The notes beneath the pieces were generated by a model, which saw nothing but the letters and a program-made list of their open reading frames with translations, ran no database searches and was not told the DNA's origin. Shown piece by piece: positions 18,825 to 27,256 of a stretch of 64,000 nt of DNA. Within the stretch, counting starts at the first letter, position 1, and each line of letters starts with the position of its first letter. The stretch is taken from NCBI RefSeq assembly GCF_025949695.1, contig NZ_JAPDFL010000001.1:1470001-1534000 (forward strand), in the 5' to 3' direction. The translations under genes were made by a program, and so were the position numbers. Source of the DNA: Pararhodobacter zhoushanensis (GTDB taxonomy: Bacteria > Pseudomonadota > Alphaproteobacteria > Rhodobacterales > Rhodobacteraceae).

Positions 18825-19321
18825 GCCTCGCGGCGATAGCGTTCTTCGAGCACGTCGAAGGGCACGCCCGGATCATCCTTGGCCACGCGGATCACCAGTG
18901 AGGTTTTCACGCTGGCGACGTTATCGGCGGCCAGCAGATCCTCGGTCAGGAAATTCTGGAACGTCGACAGGTCGGGTGCGACGCATTTCAGGATAAAGTC
19001 GATCTCGCCGTTCAGCATGTGGCACTCGCGCACCAAGGACCACGCGCGGCAGCGGTCTTCGAAGGCGCGCAGATCGGCCTCGTTCTGGCGGTGGAGGCGG
19101 ACCATGGCGAACACCTGCACCTCGAACCCCAGTTCGCGCACATCGACGCGGGCGTGGTAGCCGCGGATATAGCCCGCCTCTTCCAATGTGCGGACGCGGC
19201 GAAGGCAGGGCGGGGCCGAGATGCCGACTCGCTTGGCCAATTCGACGTTGGTCATGCGTCCATCGGCTTGCAATTCGGCAAGGATCATACGGTCGATGGG
19301 ATCGAGTTTCGCGCCGGGCAT
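18821..19321 (-). CDS. Lrp/AsnC family transcriptional regulator (third in the region)
   Basis: A 166-residue protein with HTH LDPIDRMILAELQADGRMTNVELAKRVGISAPPCLRRVRTLEEAGYI, which is the classical Lrp pattern (SAPPCLRRVRTLE), and a RAM domain ending in VIRVAKDDPGVPFDVLEERY. The start at 19321 is chosen because it matches the family length and has GGAGA upstream; longer in-frame starts have no homology-like sequence. It is closer to true Lrp than the two regulators beside ilvC. It is divergent from trxB. Confidence 0.92.
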   Translation of the reverse strand: MPGAKLDPIDRMILAELQADGRMTNVELAKRVGISAPPCLRRVRTLEEAGYIRGYHARVDVRELGFEVQVFAMVRLHRQNEADLRAFEDRCRAWSLVRECHMLNGEIDFILKCVAPDLSTFQNFLTEDLLAADNVASVKTSLVIRVAKDDPGVPFDVLEERYRREA

Positions 19322-19581
19322 TGCGGCAGGTCTCCATGTCGGTTTGCGCTTATGTAGGCATGATCGCCCGGATGCGCAATAATCTTTCGTACTTAAGCAA
19401 TTTCTGTGCCGCAGAGTGACACAAACCCGCATTTGCGCGGGCGGTCGTTGGAAAGGCAATGGCTCGGGTTGGCGGGTGCCGTCTTGCCACGCCCCGGTCT
19501 GAGCCGATAGGAGAATGCAAGCCCTTGCATGACGCTCTTGCGCGATTACATGCAGTGAAAAGAATATGTATGGAGCGCCAG

Positions 19582-20523
19582 ATGTCCGAAACCAAACACA
19601 CCCGCCTCTTGATCATCGGTTCGGGCCCTGCGGGCTATACCGCCGCCGTCTATGCGTCCCGCGCGATGCTGGAGCCGGTGCTGGTGCAGGGCATGCAGCC
19701 GGGCGGTCAACTGACCATCACCACCGATGTCGAAAACTGGCCCGGTGACGCGTCGGTCATGGGCCCTGACCTGATGGTGCGCATGGAGAACCACGCGCGC
19801 GAGATGGGGGCCGAGATCATCACCGACATTATCCTGTCGCTGGACCTGTCCAAGCGGCCGTTCACCGCCGTTGGTGACAGCGGCACAGTCTATACCGCCG
19901 ATGCCGTGGTGCTGGCGACCGGCGCGCAGGCGAAATGGCTGGGGCTTGAGAGCGAAGAGAAGTTCAAGGGCTTCGGCGTCTCGGCCTGCGCCACCTGCGA
20001 CGGGTTCTTCTATCGTGGCAAGGAGATCGTCGTGGTCGGCGGCGGCAACACCGCCGTGGAAGAGGCGCTGTTCCTGACCAATTTCGCGTCCAAGGTCACG
20101 CTGGTGCACCGTCGCGACAGCCTGCGGGCGGAAAAGATCATGCAGGACCGGCTGTTCAAACACCCCAAGATCGAAGTCGTCTGGGACAGCGAGATTGTGG
20201 AGGTCGAGGGCACCTCGATGCCGCTGGGTGTCAGCGGCGTGAAGATCCGCAACCTGAAGACCGGGGCCGAGTCGGTGCTGCCCGCCGAGGGCTTCTTTGT
20301 CGCCATCGGTCACGCCCCGGCGTCAGAGCTGGTCAAGGATCAGCTCAAGCTGCACTCGGGCAATTACGTCTGGGTCGAGCCGGGCTCGACCCGCACTTCG
20401 GTTGAAGGGGTGTTTGCGGCAGGCGATCTGACCGATGACAAATACCGTCAGGCAGTGACCTCGGCGGGCATGGGCTGCATGGCCGCGCTCGATGCCGAGC
20501 ATTGGTTGGCCGCGCAGGACTGA
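19582..20523 (+). CDS. trxB: Thioredoxin-disulfide reductase
   Basis: A 313-residue flavoprotein of the low-molecular-weight TrxB type. FAD motif: LLIIGSGPAGYTAAVYASRA. Redox-active disulfide: CATCDGFFYRGKE. NADPH motif: VVVGGGNTAVEEALFLTNFA followed by HRRDSLRAEK. FAD end-motif: GVFAAGDLTDDKYRQAVTSAGMGCMAALDAE. It reduces thioredoxin with NADPH in the cytoplasm. An ATG 12 bases upstream is possible, but the ATG at 19582 has GGAGCGCCAG in front. trxC, a likely substrate, is also in this window at 59.1 kb. Confidence 0.96.
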   Translation: MSETKHTRLLIIGSGPAGYTAAVYASRAMLEPVLVQGMQPGGQLTITTDVENWPGDASVMGPDLMVRMENHAREMGAEIITDIILSLDLSKRPFTAVGDSGTVYTADAVVLATGAQAKWLGLESEEKFKGFGVSACATCDGFFYRGKEIVVVGGGNTAVEEALFLTNFASKVTLVHRRDSLRAEKIMQDRLFKHPKIEVVWDSEIVEVEGTSMPLGVSGVKIRNLKTGAESVLPAEGFFVAIGHAPASELVKDQLKLHSGNYVWVEPGSTRTSVEGVFAAGDLTDDKYRQAVTSAGMGCMAALDAEHWLAAQD

Positions 20524-20528
20524 ACGCA

Positions 20529-20559
20529 GGCAGCGTCCCGCTCAATGGGCGGGGCGCTG
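20529..20559 (+). terminator. Stem-loop between trxB and the SDR gene
   Basis: GCAGCGTCCCGC pairs imperfectly with GCGGGGCGCTGC around TCAATGG just after the trxB stop, overlapping the 3' end of the convergent SDR gene. It has no U tract. Confidence 0.45.
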
Positions 20560-21348
20560 CACCGTATCCAGAACGGACCGGCCGCCGTCCAGCCCGACGA
20601 CTTGCCCTGTCATGAAGCCCGACGCGGCCGAGGCAAGGAACTGCGCCAGTTCAGCGACTTCCGATGCCGTGCCAATCCGGTGCAGGGGCGTGCCCGCGAT
20701 GATGCTGTCGCGGTATTCGGGGTGCTCGGCGATCGTGTCGCGCAATGTGCCGCTCATCAGCGAGCCAACGGCAATCGCGTTCACCCGGATCGCCTGCGGC
20801 GCCAGCGCCACGGCCATCGAGCGCGTCATCTGTTCCAGCGCCGCGTTCGAGATGGAAAAGCCCAACAGCTCAGGCTGCGTGCGATGCGCGGCGATCGAGG
20901 ACAGGTTGATGATCGTTCCGGCCTCTTGCGGGCGGGTTTCCTGTTGCTCGGCTTGCAGGATCATCCGCCGCGCAACCGCCTGGCTGGTGCGCAGGGCGAC
21001 ATTCAGGTTCTGGTCCAGCAGGGTTTCAACGCTGTTGTCAGCGGGGTCCAGCGGGTCGGTGACCATAAAGCTACGGGTTGCGTTGATCAGGATATCGACC
21101 CGGTCGAACGCGTCCAGAGCCGTGGACAACAGATTGGCAACGTTCAGCTTTTCGCGCAGGTCACCAGCAAACAGGCGGCAATTGGGCAGCTCTGCCAGAT
21201 CGTCCGCACCCGATTTCAGACGCTTTTCGTTCTGGTCGGAGAAGACGACATTGGCCCCCTGATCGACAAAATGCCGGGCAATCGCATGGCCGATACCGGT
21301 GGCCGCACCAGTGATGATGGCGGTCTTGCCCTCGATCGAAAAGCTCAT
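20542..21348 (-). CDS. SDR family protein with altered catalytic residues
   Basis: A 268-residue short-chain dehydrogenase/reductase fold with the cofactor motif TAIITGAATGIGHAIA and the family Asn region (LINATRSF). The active-site serine is present in INLSSIAAHR, but 13 residues on, where YxxxK is expected, the sequence is FSISN. The catalytic Tyr is therefore Phe and the Lys is Asn. The C-terminal FMTGQVVGLDGG is intact. This points to a binding or regulatory protein, or an atypical enzyme, and not a standard oxidoreductase. Its ATG overlaps the stop of the methyltransferase gene upstream, so the two are translationally coupled. Confidence 0.85.
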   Translation of the reverse strand: MSFSIEGKTAIITGAATGIGHAIARHFVDQGANVVFSDQNEKRLKSGADDLAELPNCRLFAGDLREKLNVANLLSTALDAFDRVDILINATRSFMVTDPLDPADNSVETLLDQNLNVALRTSQAVARRMILQAEQQETRPQEAGTIINLSSIAAHRTQPELLGFSISNAALEQMTRSMAVALAPQAIRVNAIAVGSLMSGTLRDTIAEHPEYRDSIIAGTPLHRIGTASEVAELAQFLASAASGFMTGQVVGLDGGRSVLDTVQRPAH

Positions 21349-22427
21349 GCGCGGCGTCCTTTGCTGTGGCCGGCGCGGGGCGCTGCGGTGCGTGCCTTGG
21401 CGGCTTTGAGTTCGCGCACCGGGCCTTCGGCGACAAACAGCTTGAAGCCGGCGTTGCCGGGCTCTTCCGTCAGCTTGCGGAAACACGCCGCCAGCGTCGT
21501 CTCATAGGGCAGGTGCCGGTTGGCGACGATGAACAACTGTCCCCCCGGCTTGAGCATCTTGGCCGCACTCTGGATGAACGCAACGCCCAGCTGTGGGCGC
21601 GCCTCGCGGCCCTGATGGAACGGCGGGTTCATGATCACCGCATCCAGCGGCAGGCGCGGCAGCGGGTTGGTGGCGTCGGCCCAATGAAACTGGGCACGCG
21701 GGTCGGTGACGTTCAGACGCGCGCATCCCAGCGCGCGGGCGTCTGATTCGATCAGGTGCAGCGCGGCGATGCCGGGGGCTTTGGCCAGCAGTTGTGCCGA
21801 CAGATAGCCCCAGCCCGCGCCCATATCCGCGACTTGGCCCTTCAGGCCCGCCGGCAGCATCTGCGCCAGCAAGGCCGATGCCGCGTCGATGCCATCCGCC
21901 GAAAACAGGCCGGGCAGGGTCTGATAGCTGCGGGTGTCGTCGGACAGGTCGCTGGCCACCGCGCGCCAAGTGCCCAGCGTATCGCCGGGCGAGGGGAACC
22001 AGGCGATCTTGCCATGGCCCTTGGCGATGACCTCGCTCAGCTCAACCCGATCACGCAGTTCGCGCAACAGCGCATCCGCGCCGTCGGTCTTCTGGCCATC
22101 CACGATCACCGGCCCATCCGTCAGCGCCGCAGCCTGCGCCAGCAGATCGCGCGCCTCGCTCCGCGAGCGGGGCAGGCAGACGAGCGCGGCGGTGTAGGGA
22201 CCGGTCGCGGCTTGCGCACAGCTGTAGCCCTGCGCGACGAACGCGGCATGGTCAGGCGCATGCGGGGTGACAATCTGCACGCGCTCACGCGGCAGCGGGT
22301 CCAGCCATTCACCGGCGCGGGGGTGGAAAACGGCGATGGTGCCGCTCGAAGGCAAGGCAAGCCCAGCCTCGACGGCAAGCTCCAGCCGCAGGGCGCGGGG
22401 GGCCGGGTCAGTCAGCGAAATGGTCAT
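21345..22427 (-). CDS. RsmC/RlmG-like class I SAM-dependent methyltransferase
   Basis: A 360-residue two-domain protein. The N-terminal half is a degenerate methyltransferase-like domain. The C-terminal half has VADMGAGWGYLSAQLL (SAM motif I), HLIESDARALGCARLN and the catalytic AVIMNPPFHQG, a pattern characteristic of RsmC/RlmG guanine-N2 methyltransferases of 16S or 23S rRNA. The exact rRNA target is not predictable. The ATG at 22427 gives the usual N-terminus; upstream in-frame codons read into a low-complexity Arg-rich stretch. It overlaps the SDR start by 4 bp. Confidence 0.85.
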   Translation of the reverse strand: MTISLTDPAPRALRLELAVEAGLALPSSGTIAVFHPRAGEWLDPLPRERVQIVTPHAPDHAAFVAQGYSCAQAATGPYTAALVCLPRSRSEARDLLAQAAALTDGPVIVDGQKTDGADALLRELRDRVELSEVIAKGHGKIAWFPSPGDTLGTWRAVASDLSDDTRSYQTLPGLFSADGIDAASALLAQMLPAGLKGQVADMGAGWGYLSAQLLAKAPGIAALHLIESDARALGCARLNVTDPRAQFHWADATNPLPRLPLDAVIMNPPFHQGREARPQLGVAFIQSAAKMLKPGGQLFIVANRHLPYETTLAACFRKLTEEPGNAGFKLFVAEGPVRELKAAKARTAAPRAGHSKGRRA

Positions 22428-22446
22428 GGGCAGACGCGAGCGCGTC

Positions 22447-22773
22447 CTACTCCTCTTTTTCCAGCGTGCACTGTAGCGGGTGCTGGTGACGGCGCGCAAA
22501 GTCCATCACCTGCGCGACCTTGGTTTCGGCGATCTCGTAGCTGAAGACGCCAACCACGGCGAGGCCCTTCTTGTGGACCGTGAGCATGATCTCGAACGCC
22601 TGTGCGTGATTGACGCCAAAGAAACGCTCAAGCACATGCACGACGAATTCCATCGGCGTGAAATCGTCGTTCAGCAGCATCACCTTATACATCGGCGGAC
22701 GCTGGGTACGGGTGCGTGTCTTGGTGGCAACGCCGGGGTCCCCGTTGTCGGGGTCGTCTGTGCGATCGGACAT
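22447..22773 (-). CDS. clpS: ATP-dependent Clp protease adaptor ClpS
   Basis: About 108 residues; the core [27 protein letters not shown] contains the N-degron pocket residues (NDD...TPMEFV) and the C-terminal helix has [20 protein letters not shown]. ClpS delivers N-end-rule substrates to ClpAP. A flexible Asp/Thr-rich N-terminal tail precedes the core, as usual. An ATG 18 bases upstream is an alternative start and neither has a strong ribosome site. No clpA gene is adjacent. Confidence 0.94.
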   Translation of the reverse strand: MSDRTDDPDNGDPGVATKTRTRTQRPPMYKVMLLNDDFTPMEFVVHVLERFFGVNHAQAFEIMLTVHKKGLAVVGVFSYEIAETKVAQVMDFARRHQHPLQCTLEKEE

Positions 22774-22881
22774 CGTGGAGTGCAATACCATGCGGGTTTG
22801 GCCTGGGGTGACAGATTCGGTTTCCCGGCAGTATATAGCGCGCAGAACGCTCAAGTGAACCCTGCCAGGACATCCCTTACG

Positions 22882-23583
22882 ATGCAGTTAACGACGATTG
22901 GTCTCGATGCGGACGATACGCTCTGGCACAACGAGCGGTTTTTCACCCTGACACAGAGCCGTTTTGCCGAGCTGCTGGCCGATCATGCCGAGGCCGAGCA
23001 CCTGTCCGAACGGCTGCTCGCCGCCGAACATCGCAATGTCGGGCGCTATGGGTTTGGCATCAAGGGATTCGTGTTGTCGATGATCGAAACGGCGGTCGAG
23101 GTGACCGAGGGGCGCGTGCCGGGCAGCGTGATCGGTCAGATCATCGCCGCCGGGCAAGAGATGCTGGCCCATCCGATCGAATTGCTCGACGGGGTGCAGG
23201 CCACGGTCGAGGCTTTGGCCGACAAGCACCGGCTGGTACTGATCACCAAGGGCGATCTGCTGGATCAGGAGCGCAAGCTGGCGCAGTCGGGCTTGGGCGA
23301 GTTGTTCGACGCCGTCGAGATCGTCAGCCACAAGACGCCCGATGCCTATGCCCGCGTCTTCGCGCGGCATGGCGACGGGGCTGCGCACGCGCTGATGGCG
23401 GGCAATTCGATGGCGTCTGATGTGGTCGCGCCGCTCAACGCCGGGGCATGGGGCGTGTTTGTGCCGCACGGGCTGGAATGGGCACTGGAGCGCGCGCCGA
23501 CCCCCGAGGGTCACCCGCGCTTTCGGCGGATTTCCACCTTGGCTGATTTGCCTGCGCTGATTGATGATATCGAGTCGTCCTGA
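22882..23583 (+). CDS. HAD family hydrolase
   Basis: A 233-residue haloacid dehalogenase-superfamily protein. Motif I is [10 protein letters not shown] (nucleophile and acid Asp), motif II the Thr in VLITKGD, motif III the Lys in [13 protein letters not shown], and motif [17 protein letters not shown]. The helical cap lies between about residues 20 and 95. These features fit a phosphatase of the YjjG/Gph-like group; the substrate is unknown. It is divergent from clpS, with AGGA 11 bases before the ATG. Confidence 0.88.
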   Translation: MQLTTIGLDADDTLWHNERFFTLTQSRFAELLADHAEAEHLSERLLAAEHRNVGRYGFGIKGFVLSMIETAVEVTEGRVPGSVIGQIIAAGQEMLAHPIELLDGVQATVEALADKHRLVLITKGDLLDQERKLAQSGLGELFDAVEIVSHKTPDAYARVFARHGDGAAHALMAGNSMASDVVAPLNAGAWGVFVPHGLEWALERAPTPEGHPRFRRISTLADLPALIDDIESS

Positions 23584-23753
23584 ATGTTGTGGGCGCCCCG
23601 CGTGGCGCTGCCAGATATAGATCTCGTCTCAAGATCGTCCGAAAAGCTGTTGAAAAGGCGGGGGTTTTCATATCGCCGCTTTAATGGTAGCCTTATCGTG
23701 AGCAGAAATGACGCCGCCGGCTAAACGGGGGCGCAGAGGCAGAGGTCAGGCAA

Positions 23754-24884
23754 GTGACAACGCATCGACAGCGTTGGCTCAGGGACATGTGTGCGTGGTC
23801 CGTAGCAGTATTCTGTGCGGCGATCCTCGCCACCGGCATGCCCATGCGAGCCGTAGCGCAACCCTATTCAGCCGTGATCATGGACGTGCGAACGGGTGAA
23901 GTTCTTCAGGAAACCGACAATTCGACAGCGCGCCTGCATCCGGCGTCGCTGACCAAGATGATGACACTCTACATCGCCTTCGAGGCGCTGGAGAATGGAG
24001 AGATCACGCTCGACACGCGGGTGCGAGATCTCGCAGCACGCCGCTGCGCAGCCCCCTCGCGGCTGGGTCTGCGCGCTGGGCAGACGATCTCGTTTCGCTA
24101 TCTGATCCGCGCCGCCGCGCTGCGTTCAGCCAACGATTCCGCTGTCGCGATCGCCGAGGCGCTTGAAGGCTCGGTATCGGCCTTCGCCACCCGCATGAAC
24201 CGCACCGCGCGGGCGATTGGCATGACCAGCACCCATTTTCGCAACCCGCACGGGTTGACGTCAGAGGGGCACTATTCCTCGGCCCGTGACATGAGCCGGC
24301 TGGGGCGGCAGCTCTATTTCGATTTTCCGCAGTATTACAACATCTTCTCGCGTCGGTCCGAGGATGCCGGGATCGCCACGGTCAACAACACCAACCGCCG
24401 TTTTCTGAACGGATACCGCGGGGCGGACGGGATCAAGACGGGCTTTACCAGCGCGGCGGGCTATAACCTGACGGCGATGGCGGAACGCAACGGCGTGCGC
24501 ATTCTGGTCACGGCGATGGGCAACCGGTCGTCCACGGCGCGCTATAACCGCGTGGTCGAGCTGATGGACCGGGGCTTCCGGCTGGCGCCACGCAGGGCCG
24601 CCGTTCACCGTCCCTCGCGTCCCAGCTATGTGCCCGGGTCGGATGATCGGGGCTCGGGCGTCGCTGCGGGCCGGGTGATTCGCCTGCAAACCGCGCCGAC
24701 GACATCGCGCTTTCCGCGGCGCAGGCCGCAGCCCGGCGATGCGCCGTCTGATGACCTGATCGCCGCGCTGCGCGACGGGATCGACGAGGTGATCGAGGAT
24801 ATCCGTGAGCCGGACGAGCTTGTCGAGGTCGCCGATTCTGGGCGTCCTGCCCGGCGTTTCGTCAGAGGAATCGGAGGAGGGTGA
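23754..24884 (+). CDS. D-alanyl-D-alanine carboxypeptidase (peptidase S11), catalytic part
   Basis: 376 residues from a GTG start, with a signal peptide (about 1-36, ending MRAVAQPYS). The penicillin-binding triad is complete: Ser65-x-x-Lys68 in HPASLTKMMT, the SAN motif in ALRSANDSA, and KTG in ADGIKTGFTSAAGYN. It trims pentapeptide stems of periplasmic peptidoglycan. After the catalytic domain an Arg/Pro-rich linker leads to an acidic stretch (EDIREPDELVEVADSG), then this frame ends in a short unlike tail. The continuation appears to lie in the next frame, in the overlapping SPOR-containing frame at 24805-25809, so this gene is probably frameshifted between about 24805 and 24884. Confidence 0.88.
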   Translation: MTTHRQRWLRDMCAWSVAVFCAAILATGMPMRAVAQPYSAVIMDVRTGEVLQETDNSTARLHPASLTKMMTLYIAFEALENGEITLDTRVRDLAARRCAAPSRLGLRAGQTISFRYLIRAAALRSANDSAVAIAEALEGSVSAFATRMNRTARAIGMTSTHFRNPHGLTSEGHYSSARDMSRLGRQLYFDFPQYYNIFSRRSEDAGIATVNNTNRRFLNGYRGADGIKTGFTSAAGYNLTAMAERNGVRILVTAMGNRSSTARYNRVVELMDRGFRLAPRRAAVHRPSRPSYVPGSDDRGSGVAAGRVIRLQTAPTTSRFPRRRPQPGDAPSDDLIAALRDGIDEVIEDIREPDELVEVADSGRPARRFVRGIGGG

Positions 24885-25809
24885 AGACGGCCTCGCTGAA
24901 GAGGGCACGGTGCTGGTTGCCGCTGCCGCCCCTGAGCGGTCTCCCTTGCCGCGCGCGCGGCCGGAAGAGGCCGTGGCGGCGCTGGAACAGGCTGACGAGA
25001 CCGAATCAGCCGGGATGGGGGACAGCGGCGTCGAGGTTGCGCGCGCTGCCGGGTTCTCGATCATCGACCCCGAGCAATACGCCGCGCTGACGCAGCAGGA
25101 TGCGGTTCCCGCCGTGACCCCGGCGCCGCGCCCGGAAGAACTGGCAGCGCTGGCTGATGCGACCGCGCCGACGCCGCCCGAACAGTTCGAGCATGACCCC
25201 GAGGCCGTGGCCGAGGTGCAGGTGGCGGATCACGCGTTGACCATCCCCGGCCTGCCGCCCATTGCGCTGGACCAAGCAGCGCCCGCGCAGCCGGCTGAAA
25301 GGGTTGCGGCTGCTGGTGCGACACCCGTCGCGGCCCCGAACCCGGACGCACTTTTGCCGGCGATTGAGCCTGCGGCCGTCGAGCTGGCAGTGGATGACGA
25401 GGGCCGCGTGTTGTGGCGCGATGAAGAACTGTTGCAAGCGCTGGACCACGAAAACCCCGAAGAGCCTGTGCTGGCCCCGGCGATCGTGCTGACCAGTGCC
25501 TCGGATGAGGATCCGGCCCCTGTCGAAGCCCCGATGCCCGAGATTGTCACCCGCGTTTCCACCTCCGGCGGGCGACTTTGGCGGGTCGAATTGGGTCGCT
25601 TTGGCTCGCCCTTTGACGCCGAGCGCACGTTGCTGCGCATCGCTTTGTCCGAGTCGACGACGCTGAGCACCGGCGTGCGCCGGGTCGCCACACGCGGCGG
25701 GCGCTATGTGGCCGAGGTGAACTCGCTGTCGCAGGAACAGGCCGAAATGGCCTGCACCCGCCTGATCGCGCGCGATCACGATTGCACGGTCGTCGCCCCC
25801 GAGGGGTGA
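24805..25809 (+). CDS. SPOR-domain region, probably the frameshifted C-terminus of the carboxypeptidase
   Basis: 334 residues in the +1 frame relative to the carboxypeptidase. It begins with an acidic, Ala/Pro/Glu-rich, unstructured stretch (about residues 12-250) and ends in a SPOR domain: GGRLWRVELGRFGSPFDAER, then RRVATRGGRYVAEVNSLS and CTRLIARDHDCTVV. SPOR domains bind denuded septal glycan and act outside the membrane, yet this frame has no signal peptide of its own. A GTG at 24805 with GAGG upstream could start it, but the simpler reading is one carboxypeptidase-SPOR protein of roughly 680 residues split by a single-base indel. Confidence 0.7.
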   Translation: MSRTSLSRSPILGVLPGVSSEESEEGEDGLAEEGTVLVAAAAPERSPLPRARPEEAVAALEQADETESAGMGDSGVEVARAAGFSIIDPEQYAALTQQDAVPAVTPAPRPEELAALADATAPTPPEQFEHDPEAVAEVQVADHALTIPGLPPIALDQAAPAQPAERVAAAGATPVAAPNPDALLPAIEPAAVELAVDDEGRVLWRDEELLQALDHENPEEPVLAPAIVLTSASDEDPAPVEAPMPEIVTRVSTSGGRLWRVELGRFGSPFDAERTLLRIALSESTTLSTGVRRVATRGGRYVAEVNSLSQEQAEMACTRLIARDHDCTVVAPEG

Positions 25810-25851
25810 CCCACGGCCGGGCCCCGCAACAGGTGCTTGTCGCAGGAATGC

Positions 25852-25885
25852 AAAACGCTCGCGAAGATCTCTTCGCGAGCGTTTT
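25852..25885. terminator. Bidirectional terminator, perfect 16-bp stem
   Basis: AAAACGCTCGCGAAGA and its exact complement flank a 2-base loop TC. The A and T ends provide a U tract on either strand, serving both the SPOR frame (+) and the convergent methyltransferase gene (-). Confidence 0.92.
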
Positions 25886-25904
25886 CAAGGGTCAGGCGGC
25901 AGTG

Positions 25905-26921
25905 TCAGTCGCGCGTGCAGATCACCCGGACGGAATCGTATTTCTTGGCCGGGTCAGCCAGTGCCGTGGCGGCGAACAGCCCGAGCGAATGGCGCACCTG
26001 ACGGTCGATATCGGCCTGCAGCAGATCGCGCCCCTCCATCTCGGCGGTGATGCGGGCCTCGTCGATCAACCAGTCCGGCATGAACTGACGCACATAACCG
26101 CGATAAAGGACGGCACGCACGCGCAGCCCGGCGGCTTCGGCGCAGGCTTTCAGACTGTCCGGCGTGAAGAAATTCAGATGCCGTGGCACATCCAGCCAGC
26201 GCCAGCGCGGCCCCATCCGGCGCGCGCCTTCGCTTGCCATATTGGGGACTTCAACCGACATGACGCCGTTGTCTGACAGCAGATCACGCGCATTCGCCAG
26301 CGCCAGAACCGGGTCCAGCGTGTGCTCCAGAACATGCGAGAAAACGATCAGGTCATACAGCGAACTCCGGATCGCAGCCGGCAGCGATTCCGCTGTTCCC
26401 TCCCTCACGTCCAGCCCACGGCTGCGCGCCACAGCGACCGCACGGGGGTCAGGCTCGACCCCGCGCACGGATTTCAGATGCGGTCCAAAAGTGCGCATCC
26501 TGTCGCCATCGCCGCAGCCGATCTCCAGCCCGGTCTCGGCCTCCTGCGGGATGATCGATCGCCACCAGGCCGATGTCGGCTCAGCCCCGCGCTCAAACCG
26601 CCAGGCCAGACGGCCCAGCTGGCGGCCCAGCGTGCCCACGCGTCGCGCCTCGTCGGCGACGTCGGGCGTATAGCGCTCGGCATGGGTGTAATAGGCGTCG
26701 ATGTCGTAAAAACTGGCTACGTCACTGGGGCGCGGGCGCGGAAAGACCTGACCAAAGCCATCGGTCTCATTCCACCAGATCTGCCAGGCGCGGCGATCTG
26801 CCGGTCGTCGCCAGTCGATTGGCACGGTCAGACCCGGGTGCATTTCCGATCCCGTAAGGGGACAGATCGGGCTGAATCGCGTATGGGCCATCGTCTGTGA
26901 CACGCTAGCGAGATCCTTCAT
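25905..26921 (-). CDS. Class I SAM-dependent methyltransferase (Methyltransf_23-like)
   Basis: A 338-residue protein. An N-terminal segment with CPLTG and IDWRRPADRRAWQIWWNE precedes the methyltransferase core: GLEIGCGDGDRMRTF (motif I), VRGVEPDPRAVAVAR (motif II), FSHVLEHTLDPVLALANA (post-motif II), then LNFFTPDSLKACAEAAGL. This pattern is common in enzymes modifying sugars, lipids or polysaccharide. No glycan genes are nearby, so the substrate is unknown. It converges on the terminator at 25852. Confidence 0.82.
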   Translation of the reverse strand: MKDLASVSQTMAHTRFSPICPLTGSEMHPGLTVPIDWRRPADRRAWQIWWNETDGFGQVFPRPRPSDVASFYDIDAYYTHAERYTPDVADEARRVGTLGRQLGRLAWRFERGAEPTSAWWRSIIPQEAETGLEIGCGDGDRMRTFGPHLKSVRGVEPDPRAVAVARSRGLDVREGTAESLPAAIRSSLYDLIVFSHVLEHTLDPVLALANARDLLSDNGVMSVEVPNMASEGARRMGPRWRWLDVPRHLNFFTPDSLKACAEAAGLRVRAVLYRGYVRQFMPDWLIDEARITAEMEGRDLLQADIDRQVRHSLGLFAATALADPAKKYDSVRVICTRD

Positions 26922-27009
26922 AAAGCCGACTCCCTTGGTTCGGTGCGGCTTTGGTGCCTCGGGTTTTTGTCAAGACTAGGGCAAAATAGAGCGGGAAGGG
27001 GCGATTTCC

Positions 27010-27147
27010 TCAGATTGCGCGCGACAAAGGCAATGTGTGTGTCGGTGCCGCGTCCGATCCGGTTCCTGCCACGGCCACCGCGCCGGTGATCACCAGCACG
27101 ACGGCAACGACGCTCCACAGGCGGGCAGTCTTGAGGCGAACAGGCAT
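27010..27147 (-). CDS. Small single-pass membrane or secreted protein, 45 residues
   Basis: The ATG at 27147 has an excellent ribosome site, GGAGGAGCCGCC. It encodes a basic N-terminus (MPVRLKTARLW), one hydrophobic helix of about 20 residues (SVVAVVLVITGAVAVAG) and a short tail SDAAPTHTLPLSRAI. It could be a signal-peptide-bearing peptide or a membrane-anchored small protein. I do not recognise it. It is divergent from hemC. Confidence 0.55.
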   Translation of the reverse strand: MPVRLKTARLWSVVAVVLVITGAVAVAGTGSDAAPTHTLPLSRAI

Positions 27148-27256
27148 GGCGGCTCCTCCGGGGCTGATGTCCCTTATGGGTCGCGCCCAGCGACGGATCG
27201 GTTCAAACAAAAGGCACCCCGTTGCGCGGGCGCGACGCTGGGGATAATCAGGCGGC

